NCBI GenBank assembly: GCA_036257595.1
Contig: DATAFF010000009.1
Span: 1 to 64,000, forward strand
Source of the DNA: DATAFF01 sp036257595
GTDB lineage: Bacteria > Pseudomonadota > Alphaproteobacteria > Rhizobiales > Aestuariivirgaceae
DNA: 64,000 nt
Reading direction: 5' to 3'
Shown here: positions 33,212 to 42,777 of the stretch, piece by piece
How the letters are laid out: each line of letters begins with the position of its first letter
How positions within the stretch are numbered: position 1 is the stretch's first letter
Position numbers and translations under genes: made by a program
Notes under the pieces: model-generated
What the model was told of the DNA's origin: nothing
Databases searched by the model: none
What the model saw: only the letters and a program-made list of their open reading frames with translations

Positions 33212-33276
33212 GCTGAGCGGTCGAGCGGGGTGCCGGAGGCGTTCGGCGCCCCTGCCCGGCCGGGGAGACCCGCTCC

Positions 33277-34200
33277 ATGACCCGCGCCCTGCCGACATCG
33301 ACCCTCTCGCACCGTGCGCGGGGATCGGGTCTCGAACAATGGGTCGAGCGCCATCTGCGCATCCTGATGCTGGCGCCGGCGATGCTCGTGCTGCTGGCGC
33401 TCACCATCTTTCCCTCGGCCTATATGTTCGTCGCGGCGGTGACGCGGATCAGCCCCAATCCCGACCTGCCCTGGGAGTTTGCCGGGCTTCAGAATTTCAC
33501 CAGGCTGCTGACCGACCAGCAATTCCATATCGGCCTCAGGAACACTCTGGTGTTCACGGTGTCGTCGGTCACCATCGAATTCCTGCTCGGGCTTGGCCTG
33601 GCGCTGCTGCTCGACCGCTATGTGCGGAAGCTCAATGTGCTGAAGACGCTGCTGATGCTGCCGATGATGCTGCCGCCGGTGGCGGTGGCCATCACCTGGA
33701 AGCTGATCTACGAGCCGCAATTCGGCATTCTCAACGAGCTCATGTTCAATCTCGGCCTGCCGCCGCAGGCCTGGGCCGGCGATGCGCGGCTCGCCATGCT
33801 GTCGCTGATCATCGCCGATGTCTGGCAGTGGACGCCGTTCATGTTCCTCCTCATGCTGGCCGGACTCGCCAGCCTGCCGATCGAGCCCTATGAGGCGGCG
33901 GCGATCGACGGCGCCTCGGCGTGGCGGCAGTTCCGCGACCTGACGCTGCCGTTCCTCAAGCCGGTCATCGCCATTGCGCTGCTGCTCCGCATCATGGATG
34001 CCCTGAGGCTGTTCGATCTGGTGTTCATCCTGACCGGCGGCGGCCCGGCCGACCGCACCAAGACGCTCAGCCTTTATATCTATCAGGTGGCCTACCGCTT
34101 CGCCGATCAGAGCTATGCGGCGGCGATCTCGCTCTTCGTGCTGTTTGCGACGGTCGCGTTCAGCACGTGGTTCATCAAGCGCATGCGGCTCGCGGAATAG
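33277..34200 (+). CDS. CUT1 sugar ABC transporter permease (MalF type)
   Basis: The protein is 307 residues. The first membrane segment follows an amphipathic start (LRILMLAPAMLVLLALTIFPS), and the EAA loop is PYEAAAIDGASAWRQFRDLTLP. DVWQWTPFMFLLMLAGLASL is a family hallmark. It lies 65 bp downstream of the binding protein and 11 bp ahead of the next permease. It is a membrane component of the third CUT1 importer. Confidence 0.93.
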   Translation: MTRALPTSTLSHRARGSGLEQWVERHLRILMLAPAMLVLLALTIFPSAYMFVAAVTRISPNPDLPWEFAGLQNFTRLLTDQQFHIGLRNTLVFTVSSVTIEFLLGLGLALLLDRYVRKLNVLKTLLMLPMMLPPVAVAITWKLIYEPQFGILNELMFNLGLPPQAWAGDARLAMLSLIIADVWQWTPFMFLLMLAGLASLPIEPYEAAAIDGASAWRQFRDLTLPFLKPVIAIALLLRIMDALRLFDLVFILTGGGPADRTKTLSLYIYQVAYRFADQSYAAAISLFVLFATVAFSTWFIKRMRLAE

Positions 34201-34211
34201 GAGGCCACCCG

Positions 34212-35060
34212 ATGCTGCGCAGCCGCTCCGCCGCCGTCACCCAGGAGGTCGCCGCCTATTGCGGGATCGCGATCGCGCTGGTGATCACGCTGTTCCCGGT
34301 CTACTGGATCGCCAGCAACTCCTTCAAATACGACATCGATATCTTTGCCATCCCGCCGGAATGGTACCCGGTCAATCCGACGCTCAAGCATTATCGCGCT
34401 GCCTTCATCGAGCGACCGTTCCTGCAATATGCGTTGAACAGCCTGATCATCGCGGTGAGCACCACGGCGATCTCGGTGGTGCTCGGCACCCTGGCCGGCT
34501 ATGCGCTGGCGCGGTTCCAATATCCCGGGCGGTGGCGCCACCAGATCAGCTTCTGGATCCTGTCGACCCGGATGATGCCGCCGATCGTGACCATCATTCC
34601 GCTCTATGTCGCCTTCAACTATCTCAACATGCTCAACACCAAGCCGGCGGTGGTGATCGCCTACACGGCCTTCAACCTGCCCTTCGCCACCTGGATGATG
34701 AAGAGCTATTTCCAAGACCTGCCGGTCGAGCTCGAAGAGGCGGCGATGGTCGATGGCGACACCCGCTTCGGCGCCTTCCTCCGGGTGGCGCTGCCACTGG
34801 CGCGGCCGGGCCTGGCGGCGACGTCAATCTTCTGCCTGATCATCTCGTGGAACGAGTTCCTGCTGGCGCTGATCCTGACGCTGACCGAGCGGTCGCAGAC
34901 GCTGCCGATCGGCATCGCCGGGCGGGTGACGCAGTACCACACCTATTGGGGCGAGATCAGCGCCGCCGGCTTTTTCGCCTGCATCCCGATCATGATCTTC
35001 GCCTTCATCGTGCAGAAGCATCTGGTTCGCGGGCTGTCCTTCGGCGCGGTAAAGGGCTGA
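34212..35060 (+). CDS. CUT1 sugar ABC transporter permease (MalG type)
   Basis: The protein is 282 residues from ATG 34212 with AGGAGG upstream. It has about six membrane segments, the EAA loop ELEEAAMVDGDTRFGAFLRVALPL, and the canonical C-terminus HLVRGLSFGAVKG followed by TGA. This clean end is the reference against which the fused permease at 13206-14606 is abnormal. It precedes its ATPase by 4 bp. Confidence 0.93.
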   Translation: MLRSRSAAVTQEVAAYCGIAIALVITLFPVYWIASNSFKYDIDIFAIPPEWYPVNPTLKHYRAAFIERPFLQYALNSLIIAVSTTAISVVLGTLAGYALARFQYPGRWRHQISFWILSTRMMPPIVTIIPLYVAFNYLNMLNTKPAVVIAYTAFNLPFATWMMKSYFQDLPVELEEAAMVDGDTRFGAFLRVALPLARPGLAATSIFCLIISWNEFLLALILTLTERSQTLPIGIAGRVTQYHTYWGEISAAGFFACIPIMIFAFIVQKHLVRGLSFGAVKG

Positions 35061-35064
35061 ACCC

Positions 35065-36129
35065 ATGGCATCGGTGCGATTCAATGACGTCACCAAGAAT
35101 TTCGGCAATTTCGTCGCGGTGGCGAACCTCAATCTCGAGGTGGTCGACAAGGAATTCCTGGTGCTGCTCGGGCCGTCCGGCTGCGGCAAGACGACGACCA
35201 TGCGGATGGTCGCCGGGCTCGAGGAGGTGTCGTCGGGTGACCTCTATTTCGGCAATGAGCGGATGAACGACGTCCTGCCGAAATATCGCGATGTCGCGAT
35301 GGTGTTCCAATCCTATGCGCTTTATCCGCATCTGACGGTCGCCGACAATATCGGCTATCCGCTGATGATCCGCAAAGTTCCGGCGGCGGAGCTCAAAAGG
35401 CGGGTCGAGGAGGTCGCGCGGCGGGTCGAGCTGCAGGCGCTGCTGACGCGGCTGCCGCGCGAGCTGTCGGGCGGCCAGCGCCAGCGAGTGGCGCTGGCGC
35501 GGGCGATCATCAGGACGCCCAGGGTGTTCCTGCTCGACGAGCCGCTGTCCAATCTCGATGCCAAGCTCCGGGTCCAGATGCGGGCCGAGCTCAAACGGCT
35601 GCAGCATGATCTTCAGGTGACGACGATCTATGTCACCCATGACCAGATCGAGGCGATGACGCTCGCCCACCGGGTGGCGGTGATGAACAACGGGGTGATC
35701 GAGCAGCTCGGGACACCGAAGGACATCTACAACAATCCACGCACGCTGTTCGTCGCCGGCTTCATCGGCTCGCCACCGATGAACCTGATCCCGGGCGAGG
35801 TGCAGAACGGCACCTTCGCCAGCGCCGGCGGCCTGAAGGTCAACGGTCTCGCCCGCGCCAATGTCGGGCGCGCGGTGATGGGGGTCAGGCCGGAGGACGT
35901 GACGGTGCTGATGGACGGCAGCGGGGAACGCAATCTCACCGCCCCGGTCTATTCCGCCGAACTCACCGGCGACAGCACCCTGGTCAGCGTCAGGGTCGGC
36001 GACCATCTGCTGACGATGCGGACCGACCGCAATTTCCGCGGCGATTTCGACCAGCTCATCGGCGTACGCATCCCCGCCGACCGGGTCTATCTGTTCGACC
36101 AGGAGACGCAGAAGCGTGTGGATTTCTAG
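35065..36129 (+). CDS. CUT1 ABC transporter ATPase (MalK/UgpC type)
   Basis: The protein is 354 residues. Walker A is GPSGCGKTT, the Q-loop is MVFQSYALYPHLTV, the signature is LSGGQRQRVALARA, Walker B is FLLDEPLSN and the switch region is YVTHDQIEA. A C-terminal TOBE domain follows (MGVRPEDVTVL). It completes the third CUT1 system. Its last 14 bp overlap the GTG start of the SUMF-like gene. The stop is TAG, followed directly by AGCGC. Confidence 0.94.
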   Translation: MASVRFNDVTKNFGNFVAVANLNLEVVDKEFLVLLGPSGCGKTTTMRMVAGLEEVSSGDLYFGNERMNDVLPKYRDVAMVFQSYALYPHLTVADNIGYPLMIRKVPAAELKRRVEEVARRVELQALLTRLPRELSGGQRQRVALARAIIRTPRVFLLDEPLSNLDAKLRVQMRAELKRLQHDLQVTTIYVTHDQIEAMTLAHRVAVMNNGVIEQLGTPKDIYNNPRTLFVAGFIGSPPMNLIPGEVQNGTFASAGGLKVNGLARANVGRAVMGVRPEDVTVLMDGSGERNLTAPVYSAELTGDSTLVSVRVGDHLLTMRTDRNFRGDFDQLIGVRIPADRVYLFDQETQKRVDF

Positions 36130-36850
36130 AGCGCTGTTTCTGCTCATGGTGCTGGCAACCGACGCAAGTGCTGTCGAGCAGCCGATCCGGGACAATCCAC
36201 TGATCGTCATCCCGGGTGGGCGGTTCATCTATGGAAATGACGACGGCAATGCGAATGAGCGGCCGCGCCGGTCGATCGAGCTTGAGGCCTTTGCCATCAA
36301 CCGCACCGAGATCACCAATGGGCAATATCAGCGGTTCGTTGCGGCCACCGGCCATCGCTCGGCCTATTATGGCGGTCATCCGATGCTCGGCATCGACGGA
36401 CGGCCGGTGGTGGGCGTGAGCTTCGGCGATGCCGCGGCGTTCTGCGCCCATCATGGCTTGCGGCTGCCGTCGGAGCAGGAATATGAACGGGCAGCGCGCG
36501 GAACGGACGGCGCGCGCTTTCCCTGGGGCGATGCACCGGTCGATGGGGCGAGGGCCAATCACGGCAACGATATTTGCTGCGGCAGCGACGACAGCGATGG
36601 CTATGCCATGACGGCGCCGGCCGATTCTTATCCGGGCGGCGCCAGCAAGGACGGCGTGCTCAACCTTCTCGGCAATGTGTGGGAATGGACGCAGGATGCC
36701 TATCAAGGAAACGAGCGCCACCGGGTGTTGCGCGGCGGCGCATGGAACAGCGACCCGGTCCACCTCACCACGACATACAGGCTGGCCTATGACGCCGATT
36801 TTCGCTTTGCAGCCAATGGCGGCTTTCGATGCGCTCGCTCGTTGAGCTGA
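36116..36850 (+). CDS. Exported SUMF1/FGE-sulfatase-domain protein
   Basis: The protein is 244 residues from GTG 36116, with a signal peptide (SRALFLLMVLATDASA). The rest is one formylglycine-generating-enzyme/SUMF domain: IVIPGGRFIYGND, AINRTEITNGQYQRFV, GLRLPSEQEYERAARG, NVWEWTQDAY, VLRGGAWNSDP and GGFRCARS at the end. Such domains include FGE, ergothioneine-type and structural or binding members. The residues that would show true formylglycine activity are not clear to me, and no sulfatase is nearby. It is fused tightly to a transporter operon and overlaps the following propeller gene by 22 bp, so the two exported proteins probably act together in the periplasm. Confidence 0.85.
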   Translation: MWISRALFLLMVLATDASAVEQPIRDNPLIVIPGGRFIYGNDDGNANERPRRSIELEAFAINRTEITNGQYQRFVAATGHRSAYYGGHPMLGIDGRPVVGVSFGDAAAFCAHHGLRLPSEQEYERAARGTDGARFPWGDAPVDGARANHGNDICCGSDDSDGYAMTAPADSYPGGASKDGVLNLLGNVWEWTQDAYQGNERHRVLRGGAWNSDPVHLTTTYRLAYDADFRFAANGGFRCARSLS

Positions 36851-37827
36851 CGTTCCTCGTGGCATTGCTGACGATCTCCGGCGCAGCGGCGGAGCCGGTG
36901 GCGTCGCCGGATTACCGGCTGACGGTGGAGCACCGGCAGGGCGCACGCTTTGCCGGCGTTGGCCGTGACGGCGATGCTCTTCTCATCACCAATCTCGCCG
37001 ATGGGCGTCTCTATCGCCGCGATGCGGCGGGCGAGATCCTGCCTTTCGGACCGGTGTTGCCGCATGGCCTCGACACATTCGGCGATCCGACCGGGCCTTA
37101 TCGGGTGGAGCGGACGGGTCAGTCCTTCATCGTGGCGCAAGGTTGGACACCGGCAGGTCAGACCACCGGACCGCTCGATCACGCGCTCCTCAGGATCAGC
37201 GAGGCCGGGATAGCGACGGTTGTCAGCAGCGACCTGTGGAATCCTTACGACTTCGCGATCGCGGGGAAGGATTTCATCGTGGTCGATTCGGCGCGCAACA
37301 GTCTCGAGCGCGTGTCGTCCACCACCGGCGCCCGCGCGACGGTATTCGTCTTCAAGCGACTGAAGACCAGCGGAGCAGCGCTCGAAACGCTGTCGCCCAC
37401 CGAGTTCGCCGACAAGCAAACGGTCGAGTTCGACGCGGTGCCGACCGGCATCGCTGCCCATGACGGCCGGCTCTTTGTGTCGCTGTTCGGCGGATTTCCA
37501 TTTCTTCCCGGCAGCGGCCGGGTTGTCTCATTGCCCGATGGCGGCACGCCGACTTCGGCCAAGGTCGAGGCCGACAATCTCAATGCGCCGGTCGATGTCG
37601 CCTTCGAGGCGCCGCGTGCCATGCTGGTGCTCGAACATGGCGCCTTCGCGCAGGCAACCGGCTGGACAGCGGGAAGCGGCCGGCTGCTGCGCCTCGATCT
37701 TCAGACCGGCAAGCGCGAGGTGCTGCTCGACGGGCTGACCCGGCCGGTGTCGGTGCTGGTCTTCGATCGGCAGCTGATCGTGGTGTCCGACCTCGAGGGA
37801 AATCTCCATTTCCTTAACCATCGGTAG
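36829..37827 (+). CDS. Exported ScyD/ScyE-like beta-propeller protein
   Basis: The protein is 332 residues with a signal peptide (VELTFLVALLTISGAAA). The mature protein contains repeated beta-propeller-like strands such as LLITNLADGRLYRRD, NPYDFAIAGKDFIVVDSARNSL, GIAAHDGRLFVSLF, VDVAFEAPRAMLVLEHGAF and GSGRLLRLDLQTGK, as in ScyD/ScyE or SMP-30/NHL-like proteins. The function is unknown. It is translated from inside the end of the SUMF-like gene. The next gene, ppk2, follows after 65 bp. Confidence 0.75.
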   Translation: MRSLVELTFLVALLTISGAAAEPVASPDYRLTVEHRQGARFAGVGRDGDALLITNLADGRLYRRDAAGEILPFGPVLPHGLDTFGDPTGPYRVERTGQSFIVAQGWTPAGQTTGPLDHALLRISEAGIATVVSSDLWNPYDFAIAGKDFIVVDSARNSLERVSSTTGARATVFVFKRLKTSGAALETLSPTEFADKQTVEFDAVPTGIAAHDGRLFVSLFGGFPFLPGSGRVVSLPDGGTPTSAKVEADNLNAPVDVAFEAPRAMLVLEHGAFAQATGWTAGSGRLLRLDLQTGKREVLLDGLTRPVSVLVFDRQLIVVSDLEGNLHFLNHR

Positions 37828-37892
37828 CTATTGCCGAATTTTCTCCGGTACGGGATAGTAACACCCTCGCAGCCAGGTCCAGAGTCAGTGCC

Positions 37893-38788
<896 letters not shown>

Positions 38789-38792
<4 letters not shown>

Positions 38793-41296
38793 ACGCTCCG
38801 GAAGCGGTCGTCGAGCCCGCCACCAATCAAGCCACCGGCCTGACCTCGGCGGAAGCGCAGGCGCGCCTTGCCAAATACGGCATCAACGGCATCGTCGAGA
38901 AGGAGGACAGCCAGCTCGAGAAGCTGCTCGGTTATTTCACCGGTTCGATCGCCTATATGATCGAGGCGGCGGCGGTGATCTCCGCCCTGCTCGGACGGTG
39001 GTCAGACTTCGCCATCATCACCGCGCTCCTGCTCTTCAACGCGATCATCGGATTCTGGCAGGACCACAAGGCGGCCAATGCGCTGGCGGCGCTGAAGAAG
39101 GGGCTGGCGCCCGAGGCCGACGTGCTCAGGGACGGCAAATGGCAGATGATCAAGGCAGAGCTGCTGGTGCCGGGCGACATCGTGCGGCTCCATATCGGCC
39201 AGATCGTGCCCGCCGATCTCAAGCTCATCGGCGGCACCTCGGCCTCGATCGATCAATCGGCATTGACCGGCGAGTCTCTGCCGGTTGCCAAGAGGATCGG
39301 CGACACGGCCTATTCGGGCAGCATCATCAAGGATGGCGACATGACCGGCGAGGTCATCGCCACCGGGAGCAACACGCTGTTCGGTCGCACCGCCAAGCTA
39401 GTCGCGTCAGCCGGAGCCGTCAGCCACGGCCAGCGGGCGGTGTTGGAGATCGGCGACTTCCTGGTGGTGATCGCGATCGCGCTGGCGCTGATCATGGTCG
39501 GGTTCGACGTCTATCGCGACATCGTTGCACCGGCGCATTGGCAGTGGCAGGACGCCCTCTCCATCCTGCAATTCGTGCTGATCCTGCTCGTGGCATCGAT
39601 CCCGGTGGCGATGCCGGCGGTGTTCTCGATCACCATGGCGCTGGGCGCCCTGGCCCTGGCGAAGCAAAAGGCGATCGTCTCGAAGCTGTCGGCGATCGAG
39701 GAGATGGCCGGCGTCGATGTCCTGTGCTCGGACAAGACCGGCACGCTCACCAAGAACGAGCTCACCCTCGATCCGCCGGTGCTGTTCGCCGCCAAATCAG
39801 CCGACGAGGCGATCGTCGCGGCAGCGCTCGCGACCGCGGAGGCGAGTCCCGATGCGCTCGATGTGGCGGTCATGCAGGCGGTGCATGACCGAGCCGAGCT
39901 CAAGCCTTTCCGACAGCTCGCCTTCGTGCCGTTCGACCCGGTGCACAAGCGCACCGAGGCGACGGTCCAGCAGGGTGCGCTTCAGTCCTTCAAGGTCTCC
40001 AAAGGCATGCCGGAAGTGATCTTCGAGCTGTGCAAGCTCGATCCGGCAGCGATGGCCAAGGCGCGATCGACCGTGGTCGATCTCGGCTCGCGCGGCTATC
40101 GCACGCTGGCGGTGGCGCGGACGGCACCCGGAACCGACAATTGGTCGCTGCTGGCGATTCTGCCGATGTCGGATCCGCCGCGTGATGATTCCAAGGCGAC
40201 GATCGCCGATGTCGAGAGCAAGGGCATCCGCGTCAAGATGGTCACCGGCGACGACACGGCGGTGGCGCGGGAGATGGCGCGGCAGCTCGGGATGGGCGAC
40301 AACATCATCACCGCCGGCGACTTCTTCCCGCCGAATTTCAACCCGGATGCGATCTCCGCGTCGATGGCGGAGAAGATCGACATGGCGGACGGCTTTGCCC
40401 GGGTCTATCCCGAGCACAAATACGCAATCGTCAAGGCGCTGCAGTCGCGGGGCCATCTGGTGGCGATGACCGGGGATGGCGTCAATGACGCACCGGCGCT
40501 CAAGCAGGCGGATTGCGGCACGGCGGTGAGCGGCGCAACCGATGCGGCGCGCAGCGCCGCAGCGCTGATCCTGACCACACCGGGGCTCACGGTGATCGCC
40601 AATGCCATCGACGAGGCGCGGCGGATCTTCGCCCGCATCACCAGCTACACGCTCTATCGCATCGCGCTCACCATCAACATCATGGTGCTGGTGGTGATGT
40701 CGACGATCGTGTTCGGCTTCAAGCCGTTGACGGCGGTGATGATCGTCATTCTGGCGCTGCTCGACGATGCGCCGATCATGGCCATCGCCTATGACAATAC
40801 TGAGGTGGCGCGACAGCCGATCCGCTGGCGGATAACGCGGCTCCTGGTGATTGCCAGCGCGATTGCGGTGTTCGTCGCGGCCGAGACCTTCGGGCTGCTG
40901 CTGATCGGGATGAAGGTGATCGCCGACCCGGCTCTCCAGGCGCGCTTCGGCCTCTCGACGCCGGACGAGCTCAGGACGCTGATGTTCCTGCAGCTGGCGG
41001 TCGGCGGCCATCTGCTGCTCTACAATACGCGCACCCGCAAATGGTTCTTCCAGCGCCCCTGGCCCAGCGTGCCGCTGCTCGCCGCACTTCTCGCCACCGA
41101 GCTCCTGGCCGTCCTGATGGCGGTCAATGGCTGGTTCGTCACCCCGATCTCCTGGCAGGCGGTAGGCTGGCTCATCGTCTATCTGGTGGCCTGGCTCATC
41201 ATCATCGATGTCGTCAAGCGGGTGATTTACGGCGTCGCCGATGATTCCTCGGCGCTCAGACGGCGTTATATCGCCATGGTGTCCGACCGGCTCTGA
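38789..41296 (+). CDS. P3A-type plasma-membrane proton-exporting ATPase
   Basis: The protein is 835 residues. The order is a cation-ATPase N-terminal domain (GLTSAEAQARLAKYGIN), the A-domain with SALTGESLPVAK, an M4 helix with VASIPVAMPAVFS, the phosphorylation site CSDKTGTLTKNEL with D315, the hinge MTGDGVNDAPALKQAD, and a final block of membrane helices. The M4 PVAMPAV form and size fit H+-ATPases of the Pma1/P3A type found in plants, fungi and some bacteria and archaea. It would pump protons outward at the expense of ATP. It is coupled to ppk2 (4-bp overlap) and to the MFS gene (1-bp overlap). Confidence 0.93.
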
Positions 41297-42690
41297 TGGC
41301 CGAGCAAGCGACCGCGCTACAGGGCAGCATCGCCGCGATCATCGACGGCGCCCCGGTCCGGCGCATCGACTATTGGCTGTGGTTGCTGGCAACCGGCGGC
41401 ACCTTGATCGACGGGATGGCGGTGTTCACGCTCGGGGTGGCGATGCCGCTGATCATCACGCGCTTTGCGATTCCACCGCATGTGCAGGGCCTATTGGCGG
41501 CAGCGCTGGTGTTCGGCGCGGTGGCCGGCGCGGCGATCGGCGGACCGGCGGCCGATCGCCTCGGACGCCGGCCGATGATGCTGCTCGACATGCTGATCAT
41601 CGTCACCGGCGCGGTGATCAGCGCGCTCGCCACCGATGCGACCATGCTGATTGCCGGACAGCTGCTGTTGGGTATCGGGGTCGGCATCGATTTCCCGGTG
41701 AGCGCCTCCTATGTGGCGGAATGGATGCCGCGGCAGATCCGCAGCCGGATGATGGTTGCGACCATCGCCTGCCAGTCGGTCGGCTTCATCGTGGCGGCGG
41801 CGCTCAGCCTGCTCCTGGTCTCGATCAGCCATTCGCCCGCACTGTGGCGGTGGTTCTTTTTCGGAGAGGCGGCGACGGCGGCGCTGTTCCTGCTCATGCG
41901 ATCCGGCCTTCCGGAGAGCGCCCGATGGCTCGCCAGCATCGGCCGGATGGCAGAGGCGAGGGCGGCGCTGGCCCGGGTCGTCGCAGCAGCGCCCGATGCC
42001 GGCCTCGCGGCAGCGGCTTCGACGCCGATGCAAGGCGAAGCGCCGGGCTATGGCGTCCTGTTCTCCCGCGCCTATCGCAAGCGCACGGCGCTCGCCGCCC
42101 TGCCATGGTTCCTCATGGATATCGCCACCTATGGCGTCGGCCTGTTCACGCCGGTCATTCTCGCCGCCATTCATTTCGGCAAGACTGCCTCCGGCACGAT
42201 CGCCGCCGAGTCGGTTGACATCAAGGGCTCGGGCTCCATCGACCTGTTCCTGCTGATCGGCTTCGCAATCGGCCTCTTCGTGGTGCCGCGTTTCGGGCGG
42301 GTCAGGATGCAGGTCACAGGCCTTCTGCTGATGGCGGCGGCGATGGCCGTCCTGTTCATGGCCGTGCAGATGCCGTGGGACAGCTCGACGAAGACGGCGT
42401 GGATCTTCGCGGGTTTCGTCCTGTTCAACCTGGCGATGAATGCCGGCCCGAACTCGACGACCTTCGCCATGGCCTCCGCGCTCTTTCCCACCACGCTCAG
42501 GGCGAGCGCCAATGGCCTGGCGGCGGCGGTCGCCAAGCTCGGCGCGACGCTCAGCGTCTTCCTGTTGCCGATCATCAAGGCCGATTGGGGCGTCCCCGTC
42601 GTGCTGGCCCTGATGGCGGTGGTGTCGCTCCTCGGGGCGGCCAGCACCGCGATCCTCAATGAGGAGATCGATGACAGCGAGCTTCCTTAG
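41296..42690 (+). CDS. MFS transporter resembling H+/phosphate symporters (PHS type)
   Basis: The protein is 464 residues with about 12 membrane segments and the MFS loop motif GGPAADRLGRRPMM. LPWFLMDIATYGVGLFTPVIL and AGPNSTTFAMASALFPTTLR followed by ANGLAAAVAKLGA resemble conserved regions of PHS (Pho84-like) phosphate:H+ symporters more than sugar porters. Substrate assignment is inference; sugar or aromatic acid transport remains possible. The start overlaps the pump's stop (TGATG). The TAG stop at 42688 is the first TAG of the downstream heptamer hairpin. Confidence 0.85.
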   Translation: MAEQATALQGSIAAIIDGAPVRRIDYWLWLLATGGTLIDGMAVFTLGVAMPLIITRFAIPPHVQGLLAAALVFGAVAGAAIGGPAADRLGRRPMMLLDMLIIVTGAVISALATDATMLIAGQLLLGIGVGIDFPVSASYVAEWMPRQIRSRMMVATIACQSVGFIVAAALSLLLVSISHSPALWRWFFFGEAATAALFLLMRSGLPESARWLASIGRMAEARAALARVVAAAPDAGLAAAASTPMQGEAPGYGVLFSRAYRKRTALAALPWFLMDIATYGVGLFTPVILAAIHFGKTASGTIAAESVDIKGSGSIDLFLLIGFAIGLFVVPRFGRVRMQVTGLLLMAAAMAVLFMAVQMPWDSSTKTAWIFAGFVLFNLAMNAGPNSTTFAMASALFPTTLRASANGLAAAVAKLGATLSVFLLPIIKADWGVPVVLALMAVVSLLGAASTAILNEEIDDSELP

Positions 42691-42765
42691 GCAGTCGGCA
42701 GATAGGCAGTAGGCAGTCGGGGAGTGCTCTGGTCACGACCTAATGCCTAATGCCTACTGCCTCTA
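42687..42765. repeat. Heptamer-repeat hairpin, locus B (TAGGCAG units)
   Basis: The left arm (42687-42720) contains TTAGGCAG, GATAGGCAG and TAGGCAG. The right arm (42739-42764) contains CCTAATGCC, TAATGCC and TACTGCC. They lie between the convergent MFS and glycosidase genes and can pair into a long stem with an 18-nt loop. The first TAG of the left arm is the stop codon of the MFS gene. It probably serves as a two-way transcript end or stabiliser. Confidence 0.8.
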
Positions 42766-42777
42766 TTTGCCCCCTCG

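Noticed and set aside
36116..36850. True formylglycine-generating enzyme for sulfatases
   Set aside because: The fold is clear, but no sulfatase lies nearby and I could not confirm the active-site cysteine pair. Only the domain is claimed.
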